The notes: generated by a model from the sequence alone, not told the origin. A stretch of 64,000 nucleotides of DNA from Phycisphaerae bacterium (GCA_029260015.1 JAJDEB010000023.1:233457-297456), one strand, 5' to 3'. Shown: positions 1 through 10,220, counted from the stretch's first letter. Numbers and translations: made by a program.

Positions 1-264
1 AAACGACAGTAGTGATGCAACCGAGTCCTTTTGGGCCATCCCGACGATCTGATCAAAACATCCGTGAACCAGCTTGGCATCGTTCGACACCATCGCGACA
101 GCCAACCCCGCCCGCTGACGAAGCTCTTGATGTTCCACTTCAGACACCGAGACGTTGAAACGATTGCGAATGCGCTCCTTCAAACTTTTTACGACGCGCC
201 GCTTGTCCTTAAGCGACTGCGCTTCATAAATGACCAACTCCAACGTTAAGACGCCTAAAACCAT
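1..264 (-). CDS. ylxP: DUF503 / YlxP family protein (partial, C-terminus off the left edge)
   Basis: Minus-strand reading frame open from an ATG at 264 to the window edge (88 codons, no stop), so it is a truncated gene. It begins MVLGVLTLELVIYEAQSLKD and continues with KDKRRVVKSLKERIRNRFNV, the conserved start of DUF503/YlxP. Family members are about 90-100 residues long, so nearly all of the protein is visible. YlxP is a small protein of poorly defined role that is usually encoded between infB and rbfA. The upstream order here (nusA, infB, one extra gene, then this) fits that context, and rbfA would be expected just outside the window. Identification rests on the N-terminal motif plus synteny. 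Confidence 0.85.
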   Translation of the reverse strand, partial: MVLGVLTLELVIYEAQSLKDKRRVVKSLKERIRNRFNVSVSEVEHQELRQRAGLAVAMVSNDAKLVHGCFDQIVGMAQKDSVASLLSF

Positions 265-313
265 ATTTCATTCGTACGGTACAACTTAATTCCGTCGCAG
301 CACGTTCGCACGC

Positions 314-1429
314 TCAACTACTAGGATTGATCTTTCGCGAGATAATCGTCCCAGTCGCCGGATCAATTCGAAACAGCCGGTACGTCCCGTCTTCGCCCCG
401 ATAAGGAGCCACACCAATGCGTTTAAGTACATCCTCAACATACGACAAATCGGCCCCAGTTACACCATAGAACCTGAGTTCGCGATCCACCTCAACATCT
501 TCAATTCCAAATTGATTCTCGCCCCGCAGAAGCGTCATCATTTTTTCGGGTGACGTTTCTTTTGGCAGGAAAATTGCTGTCGTGGATTCCCAAGTCTGGC
601 TGTCCACCTCACACTCAAAAACACGCACGAGGTGCAGCGTTCCGCGCAGTTTTTCGACCCGTGTGTGAATGCTCCCGTCGGGCATAAAATAGTTCCGAAT
701 CGCCTGGTCTCTGTCAGATGCATTCTCTTCGATCTTCGTCCGCAGGTCCTTGTAACCCGTCAGTCCCATCAACTCGGCGTCGTTGATGCGAATCGCGACG
801 GCGATGGTGTGCTTTCCGGGGTTAAGCCGCAGCGCCCGGTTCGTTCGGATATTCTTGTTGGCCATCGGGTCTTCGAGGATCGACCCGTGCACCGATGTTT
901 TTGGCAAGTGATAGATCCCCGCTCCCGACGGAACGCTACTGACGTAAACACCTTCCTGCTGCGAATTGAGCGTCTCAGTAAGCAGACCCTTTCGCCGGCT
1001 GTGCGCGGGGTTGTTATTCGTCGGCGCGGCGTTTGCCTTGTGCGTTTGCTTGGGTGTCTCGGGTTCGCCCGTCAGATTCTGATACAACCCCGGGACATAT
1101 TTCATACCCACAACAATGAGAATGATGACGACAGCCACATAAGTCATCTTCATCGCGATGTCGAATGGATCAAAAGCCTGCGCAGGTTTGCCCGCTGCCA
1201 ATCGCTTTTTTTGACGGGCTTGAGCCTTGTGCGATTTCTGCCCCACTCGGGTCGCTTGCGCATCGTACGACCCGGTTTGTTCGACCTGGTCGAACAACAC
1301 GTCAAGATCATCCTGGGCCTGGCGCGTCACCAGTGCTTCCTTGCCACAGTATGAACACCGGACGATCTTTCCGGAATCTTCATCCCGAGCCCGAATGGTA
1401 TGACCACACTCGCCTTTGAATTCGATCAT
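314..1429 (-). CDS. Zinc-ribbon, single-transmembrane protein of unknown function
   Basis: 371-residue protein lying between infB and ylxP. What is visible: an N-terminal zinc ribbon (C8, H10, C25, C28 in ECGHTIRARDEDSGKIVRCS followed by YCGK), a charged linker, one transmembrane helix at about residues 94-112, and a large C-terminal region. Around residues 155-220 that region has a PEGA-like pattern (VSSVPSGAGIYHL, then LNPGKHTIAV). The ribbon would be cytoplasmic and the C-terminal half extracytoplasmic if the positive-inside rule holds. I do not recognise the C-terminal half. It is co-directional with infB (110-bp gap) and ylxP (49-bp gap), so co-transcription is plausible, but nothing links it to translation except position. 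Confidence 0.75.
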   Translation of the reverse strand: MIEFKGECGHTIRARDEDSGKIVRCSYCGKEALVTRQAQDDLDVLFDQVEQTGSYDAQATRVGQKSHKAQARQKKRLAAGKPAQAFDPFDIAMKMTYVAVVIILIVVGMKYVPGLYQNLTGEPETPKQTHKANAAPTNNNPAHSRRKGLLTETLNSQQEGVYVSSVPSGAGIYHLPKTSVHGSILEDPMANKNIRTNRALRLNPGKHTIAVAIRINDAELMGLTGYKDLRTKIEENASDRDQAIRNYFMPDGSIHTRVEKLRGTLHLVRVFECEVDSQTWESTTAIFLPKETSPEKMMTLLRGENQFGIEDVEVDRELRFYGVTGADLSYVEDVLKRIGVAPYRGEDGTYRLFRIDPATGTIISRKINPSS

Positions 1430-1538
1430 ACGATCATTATAGTCCGTATAGATTTAGATTCACTATGTTTCGCAACGTGGCTTGGTACAATGACAAGCCT
1501 TAAATCACTCATGCTTTACTATGACTGCTCACAGTTAA

Positions 1539-4415
1539 CTACGAATTATCTGCAGCACTGGCCGCCGCTTCTTCTAGTGTACGGGCAGTCTTGATCACTT
1601 CATACGTCTCGATTGTGTCGCCTGCCTTTATATCGTCAAACCCTTCAAGACGAATACCGCACTCCATACCGTTGCGAACTTCCTTCGCGTCATCCTTAAA
1701 GCGGCGGAGCGAATCAAACTTACAGTTGTCACGAATCAACACACCGTCTCGAATCACGCGGGCGCGGTGCTTGCTTGAAATCGTACCTTCGCGAACGTAG
1801 CTACCAGCCACCAGACCAAGCTTGGAAATACGGAACAGTTCGCGAACCTCTGCCGAACCACGAGATTCGATTTTTTCGTCGGGAGCAAGCAAGCCCTCCA
1901 AGGCTTTCTTGATGTCATCTGTGACGTCATAGATAACCTTGTAGTTCCGGACGTCGACATTTTTCTGCTCAGCCAACTTGCGGGTGCTCGTAGGTACCGA
2001 CACGCGATACGCAATGATGATGGCGTTTGACGCGTCGGCCAAGTGAACATCACTGTCGGTGATCGAACCGATTCCGGCATGTAGAACGTTTAGCCGCACT
2101 TCGTTGTCCGGGAATTGCTGAAGCGTCTGTACCAGTACATCAACCGATCCGTCCACGTCGGCTTTGACGATAACCGGTAGTTCCTGAACATCGGCACCGC
2201 TGCGCATTTTGACCAGATCTTCGAGGCTGCGGGCTTTCTTGACGGACGAACGCGCGTCGGTGACCCGCTGGTCCTTGACCTCTTCGCCCACCTGCTTAGC
2301 CCGCTGCATGTTCTCAACAACGTAGAATTCGTCGCCTGCAGACGGAACTTCGCTCATGCCCCAAAGCTCTGCGGGCATCGATGGGCCTGCCGATTTGATC
2401 GACTTCCCGCGATCGTTGCGAATCGAACGAACCTTGCCATAGGCATTCCCGCACACCACCACGTCACCGACACTGATGGTTCCGTCACGCACGATCACCT
2501 GCATGACCGGACCAGCCCCCTGGCGATTCTCGGCTTCGATGACCACGCCCATTGCCGGGATCGTTTTGTCGGCTTGGTATTCGTGAAGATCTGCCAACGT
2601 CGAAAGGTGATCGAGCAATTCATCGACGCCTTCACCGGTCGTCGCAGACGTATGCACGACGTCGATATCGCCACCCCAGTCACCTGCTGGCGTGAGGCCA
2701 TGCTCGGTCAGTTGGGAGTAGATCTTGGTAACGTTCTGCGTACCGAGGTCAATTTTGTTGAGCGCCACAACGATTGGTACTTCCGCAGCTTTCGCGTGGT
2801 TGATCGCCTCGACGGTTTGCGGCATGAGTCCGTCGTCAGCCGCCACCACCAGAACGACGACGTCTGTGACCTGAGCACCACGCGCCCGCATCGCTGTGAA
2901 CGCTTCGTGCCCGGGTGTGTCGAGGAACGTGACGGCTGTATCACCAACCTTGTAGTGATACGAACTAATGTGCTGCGTAATTCCGCCGTCCTCACCATCA
3001 GCCACGCGGGCTTTTCGAATGCGATCTAGCAGGCTCGTCTTACCGTGGTCGACATGCCCAAGGATCGTCACAATCGGCGGCCGGCGTTCAAGCTTCTTGC
3101 GCTCAAGCCCCTTGTGTTCTTCTTTGACTTTGTCCATACCAGTCTTGGCCTTAACGATCGTCAGATCGACCCCGAGATCGGTCGCCAGTGCTTCGGCCAC
3201 ATCTGTCGGAATGACACTCGTCACCGACAGCATCAGCCCATGTTCCTTCTGGAAGATCGGGAACAATCGCTGGAACGGAACACCGAGCCCCGCACAGAAT
3301 TGCTTCACGGTAATCGGTTCTTCCAACCGAGCCTCAGTGATCGGTGCGGCTTGAACACGGCCACCCCCGCCACCACTTCTGCCGCGGGCACGGCGAGACA
3401 CAAGCCTCCGACCGGTGGCGCCGCGCAGTCTCGCGCGACGTTCTGCAAGATCTTGATTGTTCCATTCGCTCAACCGCTCGCCGACTTCGCGAACGGTCTG
3501 GCTTTCACGGCGTCCCGACATCTTGCGGCCAGCCGACTTCGGTTCGACCACTTTACCGCCACGTCGCTTTCCACCACGATCGGCTGGACCTGCGGTATCG
3601 CCCGGCGTCGGGGCCGGTCCGCGAGCTGCAACGTCCTCACCACCCTCAGCCCGTTTGGGACGACGCGGACCGCGTCGAGGAATCGCGTATTCTTCAGGTG
3701 CCTCATAACGCACCACGCGCGGGCCGGACAACTTCGCCGGGGCGGGGACGTTCTGCGGACCTGCCGGTTGAATTTCGTCTGGCACTTTCGGCGATTCTTG
3801 AACGGGCTCAGCCACGCCATCTGGCTCAGACGTCTGCACCTCAGCCGCCGCATCCAGCGTACCCTGCGATGAAGACTCGACAGCCTCTGAAACAGAGACC
3901 GTATCCACATTCTCAGTGGTGTCTGTAATTTCAGTTGTTTCCGTGGCAGCGGTTGACTGATCGCCGGCCGACGGCGCGGTTTCGGACTCTACCGCCGCAG
4001 TTGTCTCCGCCTTCTTCTTGACTACCGTCGTCTCTGTTAAGGCGGCTGATTCTTCCGTTTCGGTTTCAGCTTCGGCGGTTGTTTCCGGTGCATCGAGTTC
4101 GGCGACAGCCGTCGCTGATTCCGAATCGCCGCCCGCAGTCGTTTGGGAAGAATTGGCCTTTGCTTTGGCTTTCGCTTTGCTCTTTCTCTTGGCCTTGCTG
4201 CGGGCCTTTTCGAGATCCACGCGACTCGTCTTTTCGACGACATGGATGTGCGCGCCTTCGCTGAACCATTCGCGCACCGTGGCCTCCAACCCCGGACCGA
4301 GTGTCGACATGTGATTCTTTAGTTCGATCTCCTCGGCACGACACTTCGCAAGGATATCTTTACTTGTGACGTTCAACTCTTTAGCAAGAATGTGAACGCG
4401 CATTTTTTCAGCCAA
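1539..4415 (-). CDS. infB: Translation initiation factor IF-2
   Basis: 958-residue IF-2, the GTPase that places initiator tRNA on the 30S subunit and promotes subunit joining. An IF2_N domain opens the protein ([20 protein letters not shown] at residues 5-24). A long Ala/Glu/Thr-rich linker follows, then a second IF2_N-like domain near 355-410. The G domain has [10 protein letters not shown] near 450, DTPGHEAF near 495 and NKID near 550, and beta-barrel domains follow to the C-terminus. The start is taken as TTG at 4415 because GGAG lies 7-8 bases upstream on the minus strand. The in-frame ATG at 4403 has no such site. It lies 111 bp downstream of nusA in the classic nusA-infB order. No ylxR or ylxQ is visible between them. 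Confidence 0.97.
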   Translation of the reverse strand: MAEKMRVHILAKELNVTSKDILAKCRAEEIELKNHMSTLGPGLEATVREWFSEGAHIHVVEKTSRVDLEKARSKAKRKSKAKAKAKANSSQTTAGGDSESATAVAELDAPETTAEAETETEESAALTETTVVKKKAETTAAVESETAPSAGDQSTAATETTEITDTTENVDTVSVSEAVESSSQGTLDAAAEVQTSEPDGVAEPVQESPKVPDEIQPAGPQNVPAPAKLSGPRVVRYEAPEEYAIPRRGPRRPKRAEGGEDVAARGPAPTPGDTAGPADRGGKRRGGKVVEPKSAGRKMSGRRESQTVREVGERLSEWNNQDLAERRARLRGATGRRLVSRRARGRSGGGGGRVQAAPITEARLEEPITVKQFCAGLGVPFQRLFPIFQKEHGLMLSVTSVIPTDVAEALATDLGVDLTIVKAKTGMDKVKEEHKGLERKKLERRPPIVTILGHVDHGKTSLLDRIRKARVADGEDGGITQHISSYHYKVGDTAVTFLDTPGHEAFTAMRARGAQVTDVVVLVVAADDGLMPQTVEAINHAKAAEVPIVVALNKIDLGTQNVTKIYSQLTEHGLTPAGDWGGDIDVVHTSATTGEGVDELLDHLSTLADLHEYQADKTIPAMGVVIEAENRQGAGPVMQVIVRDGTISVGDVVVCGNAYGKVRSIRNDRGKSIKSAGPSMPAELWGMSEVPSAGDEFYVVENMQRAKQVGEEVKDQRVTDARSSVKKARSLEDLVKMRSGADVQELPVIVKADVDGSVDVLVQTLQQFPDNEVRLNVLHAGIGSITDSDVHLADASNAIIIAYRVSVPTSTRKLAEQKNVDVRNYKVIYDVTDDIKKALEGLLAPDEKIESRGSAEVRELFRISKLGLVAGSYVREGTISSKHRARVIRDGVLIRDNCKFDSLRRFKDDAKEVRNGMECGIRLEGFDDIKAGDTIETYEVIKTARTLEEAAASAADNS

Positions 4416-4526
4416 AACACTTCTCCATCAGACCAATGATCAACCGGCGACTGCTCAATACGACGACCCGCCGGGCACTGCTTTCTGCAAATCTCTCTCG
4501 ACCCACTGCTACTAGCTTATCTCTTT

Positions 4527-5972
4527 TTATTCCGCTCTTTCAGCCACTGATTTTTCGTCAGTAGCGACTTCTTCGCTACCGGATACCTCACCAGCAGATT
4601 CGTCACCCACTGCAGCATTTGCAGTCGCAACTTCGCCCGCAGCCAGACCTTCGATGGCACTAGCTTCTGCCGTCCCGCCAACCTCAGCCACTTCGCCTGT
4701 TTCTTCGGCGCTGATTTTTTCAGCGCCCGTTTCTTCTGAATCCGAAGCTTCAGGGTTGGACGCTGCTGCCTCTGCCCGCTCTGCTTCTTCGGCAGCAGCC
4801 AACTCCTTGGCAGCTTGTTCCTCAGTAGCAAACCTCTCGGCAGCGGCCTTAGCCGACTCGATCAGCAGTTTGGCGAGTGCTTCATCCAACTCCAATTCAG
4901 TCACCAATGGCTCGACACCGACTTCCTCAATGTCCGCAAGGTTGATGATGCCCATCGCCAGAAACTTCTCAATGAGAATGTCGTCAACGCCTTCGACTTC
5001 GCGGAGCGCGGTGCTCATTTGATCGATGCCCTTGTCGTAGTCAGCCGGTGTGACAATGTCGATATCCCAACCGGTCAAGCGGGCGGCTAACCTTACGTTC
5101 TGACCGCGCTTACCAATCGCCAGCGAAAGCTGATCCTCAGCCACCACCACCGACGCCCGCCCCATTTCGAAACAGAGCGCCGTTTCCTGCACCTCTGCCG
5201 GCTTGAGTGCGTTGGCGATCAACACTTGCGATGATTCGTTCCAACGCACGATGTCGATCTTCTCGCCATTGAGTTCGTCGACGATGTTGCGAATACGACT
5301 ACCGCGAACACCAACGCACGCCCCGACGGCATCGACTTTTGAATCGATGGACGCGACGGCAACCTTCGTGCGGTATCCGGCTTCTCTTGCGAGCGCTTTG
5401 ATTTCGATGATGCGTTCGCCAACTTCCGGTACTTCAAGATCAAACAAACGACGGATGTAATCTGGATGCGTACGTGTCAAGACAATACGCACTTCATGGG
5501 GTTGCTCGCGTACGTCGAGAATCATGCCGCGAACACGTTCGCCCGGATGATGCGTCTCGCCAGGAATCTGTTCGGTTCGGGGCAAGAACCCTTCGGTCCT
5601 TCCGAGGTGCAAGACCAATGCCCCGCCTTCGTAACGGGCGACCGTTCCGGTAATGATCTGCCCGACGCGCTCAGAGAATTCTTCAAACAGACTGTCGCGC
5701 TCGGCTTCTCGAAACTTCTGAATCATGACCTGCTTCGCCGTCTGCGCAGCGATTCGACCGAGTTCTTTCATGCTGATAGGTTCGTCGTCGCGCGTTGCGT
5801 TGATTTCACCCGTCGTCCGATCAATTCGCACCACCACATCATTCGCAGCGCCGTAGGCTTTTCGGGCGGCGGACAGCATGGCCATCTCGAGGTCCTCGAA
5901 AACCATCTGCTTGTCGATATTCTTTTCGCGACTAATGTGCTCGACGACTTTGAGCAAATCCTGATTGATCAT
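4527..5972 (-). CDS. nusA: Transcription termination/antitermination protein NusA
   Basis: About 481 residues from the ATG at 5972, giving MINQDLLKVVEHISREKNID, the standard NusA N-terminus. An upstream in-frame ATG at 6032 would add 20 non-conserved residues and was rejected. After the N-terminal RNA polymerase-binding domain come an S1 domain (GTVARYEGGALVLHLGRTEG), KH domains (VGACVGVRGSRIRNIVDELN and then SLAIGKRGQNVRLAARLTG), a helix-hairpin-helix-like region, and an Ala/Glu-rich acidic tail of about 100 residues. NusA binds RNA polymerase and modulates pausing, termination and antitermination. It is the first gene of the nusA-infB unit. Confidence 0.97.
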   Translation of the reverse strand: MINQDLLKVVEHISREKNIDKQMVFEDLEMAMLSAARKAYGAANDVVVRIDRTTGEINATRDDEPISMKELGRIAAQTAKQVMIQKFREAERDSLFEEFSERVGQIITGTVARYEGGALVLHLGRTEGFLPRTEQIPGETHHPGERVRGMILDVREQPHEVRIVLTRTHPDYIRRLFDLEVPEVGERIIEIKALAREAGYRTKVAVASIDSKVDAVGACVGVRGSRIRNIVDELNGEKIDIVRWNESSQVLIANALKPAEVQETALCFEMGRASVVVAEDQLSLAIGKRGQNVRLAARLTGWDIDIVTPADYDKGIDQMSTALREVEGVDDILIEKFLAMGIINLADIEEVGVEPLVTELELDEALAKLLIESAKAAAERFATEEQAAKELAAAEEAERAEAAASNPEASDSEETGAEKISAEETGEVAEVGGTAEASAIEGLAAGEVATANAAVGDESAGEVSGSEEVATDEKSVAERAE

Positions 5973-6321
5973 GGCAATAGCACCCTGGCTTTCATTTCGT
6001 TGCACGGAATACCGGCGTCCGAGCGCGCCCAAATTACCAAATTGTCCGAATCTTAAAATGCACTGCCGTTAAACTGAAATTGCACGGCATTCAAATCGCA
6101 TGCACTGCAACAAATACAAAAAAGCGGGCGCTAGAGGCAAACCCACTTTCAAACCGACACGAACCCAACTTGGCAAGTTTCTGCCTTATCGCATCAGCTC
6201 GGCTCCACGCAAGGGCGACCAACATCCACCATATCCTGCGACCTGCGAAATCGCTGGAACACATCCAACCCGAACCTGCATCAAACGGGACATTCCAAAC
6301 ATCACTCGGAGTTTTGACGGA
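5973..6321. other. Intergenic region upstream of nusA
   Basis: About 350 bp between the nusA start and the 3' end of the ABC ATPase gene. Both genes are on the minus strand, so the nusA promoter is probably here. I see no convincing gene, hairpin or terminator. The plus-strand frames across it have no recognisable protein. Confidence 0.5.
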
Positions 6322-7575
6322 TCAGTTCGCACTGGCGTCAACTCCAATAGCCGAGTCCAATCGGCTCAGATTAGCCAACTGAGACCCGTGGTTTTGTCCT
6401 GCGTACGTCACATTCATGCCATGCTCGCCCGGTTCAAATACGTGGACGTTGTCAATATCAAACGAAACACCAACAGTGCCACCTTCTGTCACTTCATGAC
6501 CGTCTGACACAACTGCAGTCGAGGCAACTCGAGCGACCAAGGCCGAACCAATCGGCGATTGCCCGACAGCGCGACTTTCTGGGCACTGCAAATAAACGTC
6601 AGCTTCTCTTCCCAACACTTCAACCATCGAAACGGTCAGCCGCAGTTCGTCGCCTGACCCTTGATGACCGCCCGACTTAATCTTGCCCGACTTAATCTTG
6701 ATGTCCTGCGGCCTGACACCGTAAACCATCGCGTCATCTCGATAATCCTCTAAACGCGATAGGGCTCGCTGGGGCAATCCCAACAGTCCGAAACCGGTGT
6801 CGAAAACCAACTTGCCGCCCTGCTCGACGATTCTGCCGTCGAGAAAGTTCATCGGCGGAACACCGACAAACCCAGCAACAAACCGATTGATCGGTTGCTC
6901 ATAGACTTCGCGAGGCGGCGCACATTGGTGCAACGTCCCACGGTCCATCACGGCGATCTTGTCGCCGAGGGCCATTGCCTCTTCCTGATCGTGCGTGACG
7001 TAAATCGACGTCGCCCGCAAATCCCGATGCAGCTTCTTTAATTCCGACCGCATCTTCACGCGAAGTCGGGCATCAAGATTCGACAATGGCTCGTCGAAAA
7101 GAAACGCCCGAGGCGTTCGGACAATCGCCCGGCCCACCGCCACCCGCTGCCGTTCTCCACCGGAAAGGGACCTGGGTTTTCGATCCAACAAATGCTCGAT
7201 CCCGAGCATTCGGGCGGTTTCCGTCACTTTCTCGCGAATCTCAGCCCGCGGCACTCGGCGCATCTTTAAGCCGAACGCCATATTCTTGAACACTGTCATA
7301 TGCGGATACAGTGCGTAATTCTGAAACACCATCGCGATGTCGCGATCTTTGGGAGCCACATCGTTGACGACCCGATCAGCGATCGAAACCGTCCCGCCCG
7401 TCGGCGACTCCAACCCCGCAATCATCCGCAGCGTCGTCGTCTTTCCGCAACCCGATGGGCCAACGAGCACCAAAAGCTCCTCGTCAGCGACGGTCAGTGT
7501 AACGTTCTCAACAGCCCGAACGGGCGGCTTGCCTGGGTAAACCTTCGACAAACAGTCCAGAGCAACCACCGCCAT
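6322..7575 (-). CDS. ABC transporter ATP-binding protein, MalK/UgpC type
   Basis: 417 residues from the ATG at 7575 (MAVVALDCLSKVYPGKPPVR). The longer frame to 7650 adds a non-conserved extension. Visible motifs are Walker A GPSGCGKTT (residues 39-47), the Q-loop in MVFQNYALYPHMTV, signature LSGGERQRVAVGRA (137-150), Walker B AFLFDEPLSNLDAR (157-170) and the H-loop YVTHDQEEAMALGDKIAV. A C-terminal OB/TOBE region of about 170 residues is typical of carbohydrate (CUT1) transporter ATPases such as MalK, UgpC and MsmK, which energise sugar uptake. No permease or solute-binding gene is adjacent. It may serve transporters encoded elsewhere, as shared MsmK-type ATPases do. Substrate cannot be assigned. 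Confidence 0.93.
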   Translation of the reverse strand: MAVVALDCLSKVYPGKPPVRAVENVTLTVADEELLVLVGPSGCGKTTTLRMIAGLESPTGGTVSIADRVVNDVAPKDRDIAMVFQNYALYPHMTVFKNMAFGLKMRRVPRAEIREKVTETARMLGIEHLLDRKPRSLSGGERQRVAVGRAIVRTPRAFLFDEPLSNLDARLRVKMRSELKKLHRDLRATSIYVTHDQEEAMALGDKIAVMDRGTLHQCAPPREVYEQPINRFVAGFVGVPPMNFLDGRIVEQGGKLVFDTGFGLLGLPQRALSRLEDYRDDAMVYGVRPQDIKIKSGKIKSGGHQGSGDELRLTVSMVEVLGREADVYLQCPESRAVGQSPIGSALVARVASTAVVSDGHEVTEGGTVGVSFDIDNVHVFEPGEHGMNVTYAGQNHGSQLANLSRLDSAIGVDASAN

Positions 7576-7970
7576 ATACGCGCAAACCCCTGCCGATAAG
7601 GGTGGTTTTCCGGTTTCAACAGGACACCGCCCCTTTTGGCATCCCGCCATTATAAAACACGTCCTAGGGGTGTCAATTAAAGCCGTCCCTTATCGATCAC
7701 AGCTCAGGTGGTCATGTGGGCGGTACAGGAAAAATAGAGATCACCGGACAATTGGCAAGACCCTCGCTTTCGCCACAATTAACCCAAACTACCTATTCCC
7801 CAGTTGATCGGCGATACGCTCTTGTGCCGCAAGGGGTCGCGTCACAAAACTGTTGATGGGATTTGGTGCCGGATGTACCCTCAGCTCTTGGGTTGAAAAC
7901 TCAGTGATTCAATTCAATTCCAACTCAGATGCCACACATTGTTCGGGCCACGCCCTATAGGGAAGGTGCC
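7576..7970. other. Divergent intergenic region between ABC ATPase and VOC genes
   Basis: About 395 bp separating divergent genes, so promoters for both are expected here. I see no conserved regulatory motif, terminator or additional gene. An in-frame ATG at 7929 would extend the VOC gene into this region. Confidence 0.4.
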
Positions 7971-8375
7971 TTGAATCCGACGCTCTTTCGCATTCTGATC
8001 CCGGTCAGCGATATCGAAGCTGCCGCGAAGTTTTATGAAGTTGCCTTGGCTGTGACTGGCGACAGGGTTTCGCCGGGCAGGCATTACTTCAATTGCGGCG
8101 GGACCATACTCGCCTGCTTCGACCCGGGTGCAGACGGCGACGGATACGAAGCGAAGCCACTATCCGAATTCATCTACTTTGCAGTCGATGATCTTGAAGC
8201 CACGCATCATCGATGCCGGCGCGCTGGTGCAGACTTCTCCGTAGATGACATCCACGGAGAACCCGCGCACACCATCGCCACACGGCCTTGGGGCGAGCGC
8301 TCGTTCTACGTGAAAGACCCGTTTGGGAACAAGCTTTGCTTCGTCGATCGAACGACTTGTTTCACGGGCTCATAG
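7971..8375 (+). CDS. VOC (glyoxalase/bleomycin-resistance fold) protein
   Basis: Reads NPTLFRILIPVSDIEAAAKF after the start and ends with RSFYVKDPFGNKLCFVD, the standard first and last strands of a single vicinal-oxygen-chelate domain. I prefer the TTG at 7971 because AGGGAAGG sits a few bases upstream and the protein then starts at the conserved strand. An in-frame ATG at 7929 would add 14 residues. The family includes glyoxalases, fosfomycin- and bleomycin-resistance proteins and dioxygenases. Sequence alone does not say which reaction, if any, this one catalyses. It lies convergent to the PilZ gene with a 25-bp gap. Confidence 0.85.
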   Translation: MNPTLFRILIPVSDIEAAAKFYEVALAVTGDRVSPGRHYFNCGGTILACFDPGADGDGYEAKPLSEFIYFAVDDLEATHHRCRRAGADFSVDDIHGEPAHTIATRPWGERSFYVKDPFGNKLCFVDRTTCFTGS

Positions 8376-8400
8376 ACAGGGCTACAACGGCAGCCGGTTG

Positions 8401-8742
8401 CTAGAAGTCAAAATCGAGTTGCAACCCGACCGAACTCTTACCGATTGACTGCGTGCAGTGCGCCACCCGACAGGGAATCCATGGGTCGCGACTGTCGCGC
8501 CGAATTGATACGTTACTTCGTTCGCTTATTTTCGAGCGCAGGCCTACGCCGATACCACCCGTTCCAATATCACGACATGTGACATAGGAAGTCTCACCAT
8601 CAATAAGCAGTTCCATTTGCTGATACCACTCGTATCGTTTGTTGGCGCGTTTGGCGTCGTACGCATCGGAATGTCCGGTGGCGGCGGCTTCACTGATCCA
8701 TTCGGCGACAACGGCTTTGAGATCTGCTGATTGGGTCGTCAT
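8401..8742 (-). CDS. PilZ-domain protein
   Basis: 113 residues from the ATG at 8742, which is preceded by CAGGAG at good spacing. The upstream in-frame ATG at 8808 lacks this site. Residues RANKRYEW carry the RxxxR motif of PilZ domains, followed about 20 residues later by DIGTGGIGVGL at the position of the second motif (D/N)xSxxG, where the serine is glycine here. The end, CRVAHCTQSIGKSSVGLQLD, matches the last PilZ strands. PilZ domains are cyclic-di-GMP receptors that control motility or exopolysaccharide output. With one altered motif residue, c-di-GMP binding is likely but not certain. A GGDEF protein is encoded further along (43183-44517). Confidence 0.75.
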   Translation of the reverse strand: MTTQSADLKAVVAEWISEAAATGHSDAYDAKRANKRYEWYQQMELLIDGETSYVTCRDIGTGGIGVGLRSKISERSNVSIRRDSRDPWIPCRVAHCTQSIGKSSVGLQLDFDF

Positions 8743-9064
8743 ACTTACTCCTGTCGAGAAACGCGACATTGCTTCAACTTCATAACGACCGGCCCGGCGG
8801 CTGGCCAATGGTAGACATTGGCCAATTCACCCACTACATCATCCAATATGCATCGTAGAAATGACGCAGTGGGTTGAAGAATTACAGGCCACATAATGGA
8901 CTGCAGATTCCCCAATTTGCAGCAGTACTCGGGCGAGACTTATCGAACGTGCGGGCGCGGGTGAATCGAGGCGGACCAAGCTATGCGAGTTCGACCAATG
9001 TCAAATCAGAATTGACGCCTCTTTGAAGACTCAATCCAGCGATTATTTGAGAATTGACCAGTGA
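8743..9064. other. Intergenic region between TIGR01777 and PilZ genes
   Basis: About 320 bp upstream of the minus-strand PilZ gene and downstream of the minus-strand epimerase gene. It holds a short direct duplication at its right end (9041-9079). I see no gene and no clear terminator. Confidence 0.4.
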
Positions 9065-9079
9065 TTATTTGAGAATTGA
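9041..9079. repeat. Tandem duplication of a gene 3' end
   Basis: GATTATTTGAGAATTGA occurs at 9041-9057 and again at 9063-9079 (22-bp period). The right copy contains the last codons and the TAA stop of the epimerase gene, so the left copy is an extra, non-coding copy of that gene end. Confidence 0.85.
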
Positions 9080-9958
9080 TTGGAGTGCGGTTTCAAGGTT
9101 CGGATGATCGAACACAAACCCGGAGTCTTCGAGGCGGCTGGGTACGGCCCGCGTGCTCGACAACAGCAACGCGTCAGCCATCTCACCAAACGCGAGTCGT
9201 GCTGCAAATGCGGGCATTGGGAAAATGGTCGGTCGCTTTAGTACGCGGCCGAGGGTCTTGGTAAATGTGCGGTTGGTGACAGGTTCCGGGGCGACGGTAT
9301 TGACGGCGCCTGAAAGCGAATCCGCCTTGATCGCGTGAAAAATCGCCCGGGCAACGTCGGTGAGCGATATCCAACTCATGTATTGCTTTCCATCGCCCAG
9401 TACTCCGCCAGCCCCCAGCTTGAACGGGGTCAGCATTTTCGCCAATGCTCCGCCTTCGCGCCCAAGAACCACACCGATCCGCATATGCACAACCCGCATG
9501 CCGGCATCGCGCGCCGAATCGGCTGCCGTTTCCCATTCGCGACAAACCGTCGGCAAAAAACCATCTCCGCAGGAACTGTCTTCGGTCAGCGTTTCGTCAC
9601 CTCGATCACCATAGAAACCAACCGCCGAAGCGCACACCACCGCCGACGGTTTCTGATCCAGTTTTGCCAGGGCGTCACACAATAACTGCGTTCCGATGAC
9701 GCGGCTGTCGCGAATTGATTGTTTGAGTTTTTCGGTCCATCGGCCAGCTGCGATGTTCTCACCGGCGAGGTGTACAACAGCGTCCCAGGGACCACCGCAA
9801 GTCAGGTCGATTTGATTGTTCGCCGGATCCCATGAAGGTTGTCCTGCAGATGTCGAAGTACCCCGTCGCAGCGGTGTCACAACGTGTCCTTTGGTTCTGA
9901 GTAAACGCGATAGTTCGCTCCCGACCATTCCGCTTGCGCCTGTCACGAGGATGTTCAT
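9065..9958 (-). CDS. TIGR01777 family NAD(P)-dependent epimerase/dehydratase
   Basis: 297 residues from the ATG at 9958 (GGAG upstream), giving MNILVTGASGMVGSELSRLL with the Rossmann GxxGxxG motif at residues 7-12. The frame to 10012 adds an unrelated extension. Further family signatures are VVHLAGENIAAGRWTEKLKQ, CASAVGFYGDRGDETLTEDS and the C-terminal block LKRPTIFPMPAFAARLAFGE, which define the SDR39U1/YfcH-like atypical short-chain dehydrogenases. These bind NAD(P), but their physiological substrate is generally unknown. The 3' end is partly duplicated immediately downstream (9041-9079). Confidence 0.9.
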   Translation of the reverse strand: MNILVTGASGMVGSELSRLLRTKGHVVTPLRRGTSTSAGQPSWDPANNQIDLTCGGPWDAVVHLAGENIAAGRWTEKLKQSIRDSRVIGTQLLCDALAKLDQKPSAVVCASAVGFYGDRGDETLTEDSSCGDGFLPTVCREWETAADSARDAGMRVVHMRIGVVLGREGGALAKMLTPFKLGAGGVLGDGKQYMSWISLTDVARAIFHAIKADSLSGAVNTVAPEPVTNRTFTKTLGRVLKRPTIFPMPAFAARLAFGEMADALLLSSTRAVPSRLEDSGFVFDHPNLETALQSILK

Positions 9959-10220
9959 TCGATTCGCTCCGGATGTCCGTTGAAGTGTCGCGCCAAGGTC
10001 TTCGGTTTCCAAAGAGTATTATCGGGCCACGCGTTCGCAATGTTATTCGCGATGTTTAGTTGATTGGATTCATTCCGATTGGCTTGCTTTCGGGATCGTA
10101 TTGTAAGGTTGAACAAAATCCACCCTGCGGGTCATGGGCCGGCGCGTGCATCTATTTAGAGAACCGCCTGGCACTTTTTTCATCATTTTCATTATCAATA
10201 GCGGGAATGGGAGCAAGCGT

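Noticed and set aside
6080-6507. Plus-strand frames upstream of nusA (100 and 135 codons)
   Set aside because: Overlap each other in different frames, no recognisable protein, no ribosome-binding site; likely chance frames in a promoter region.
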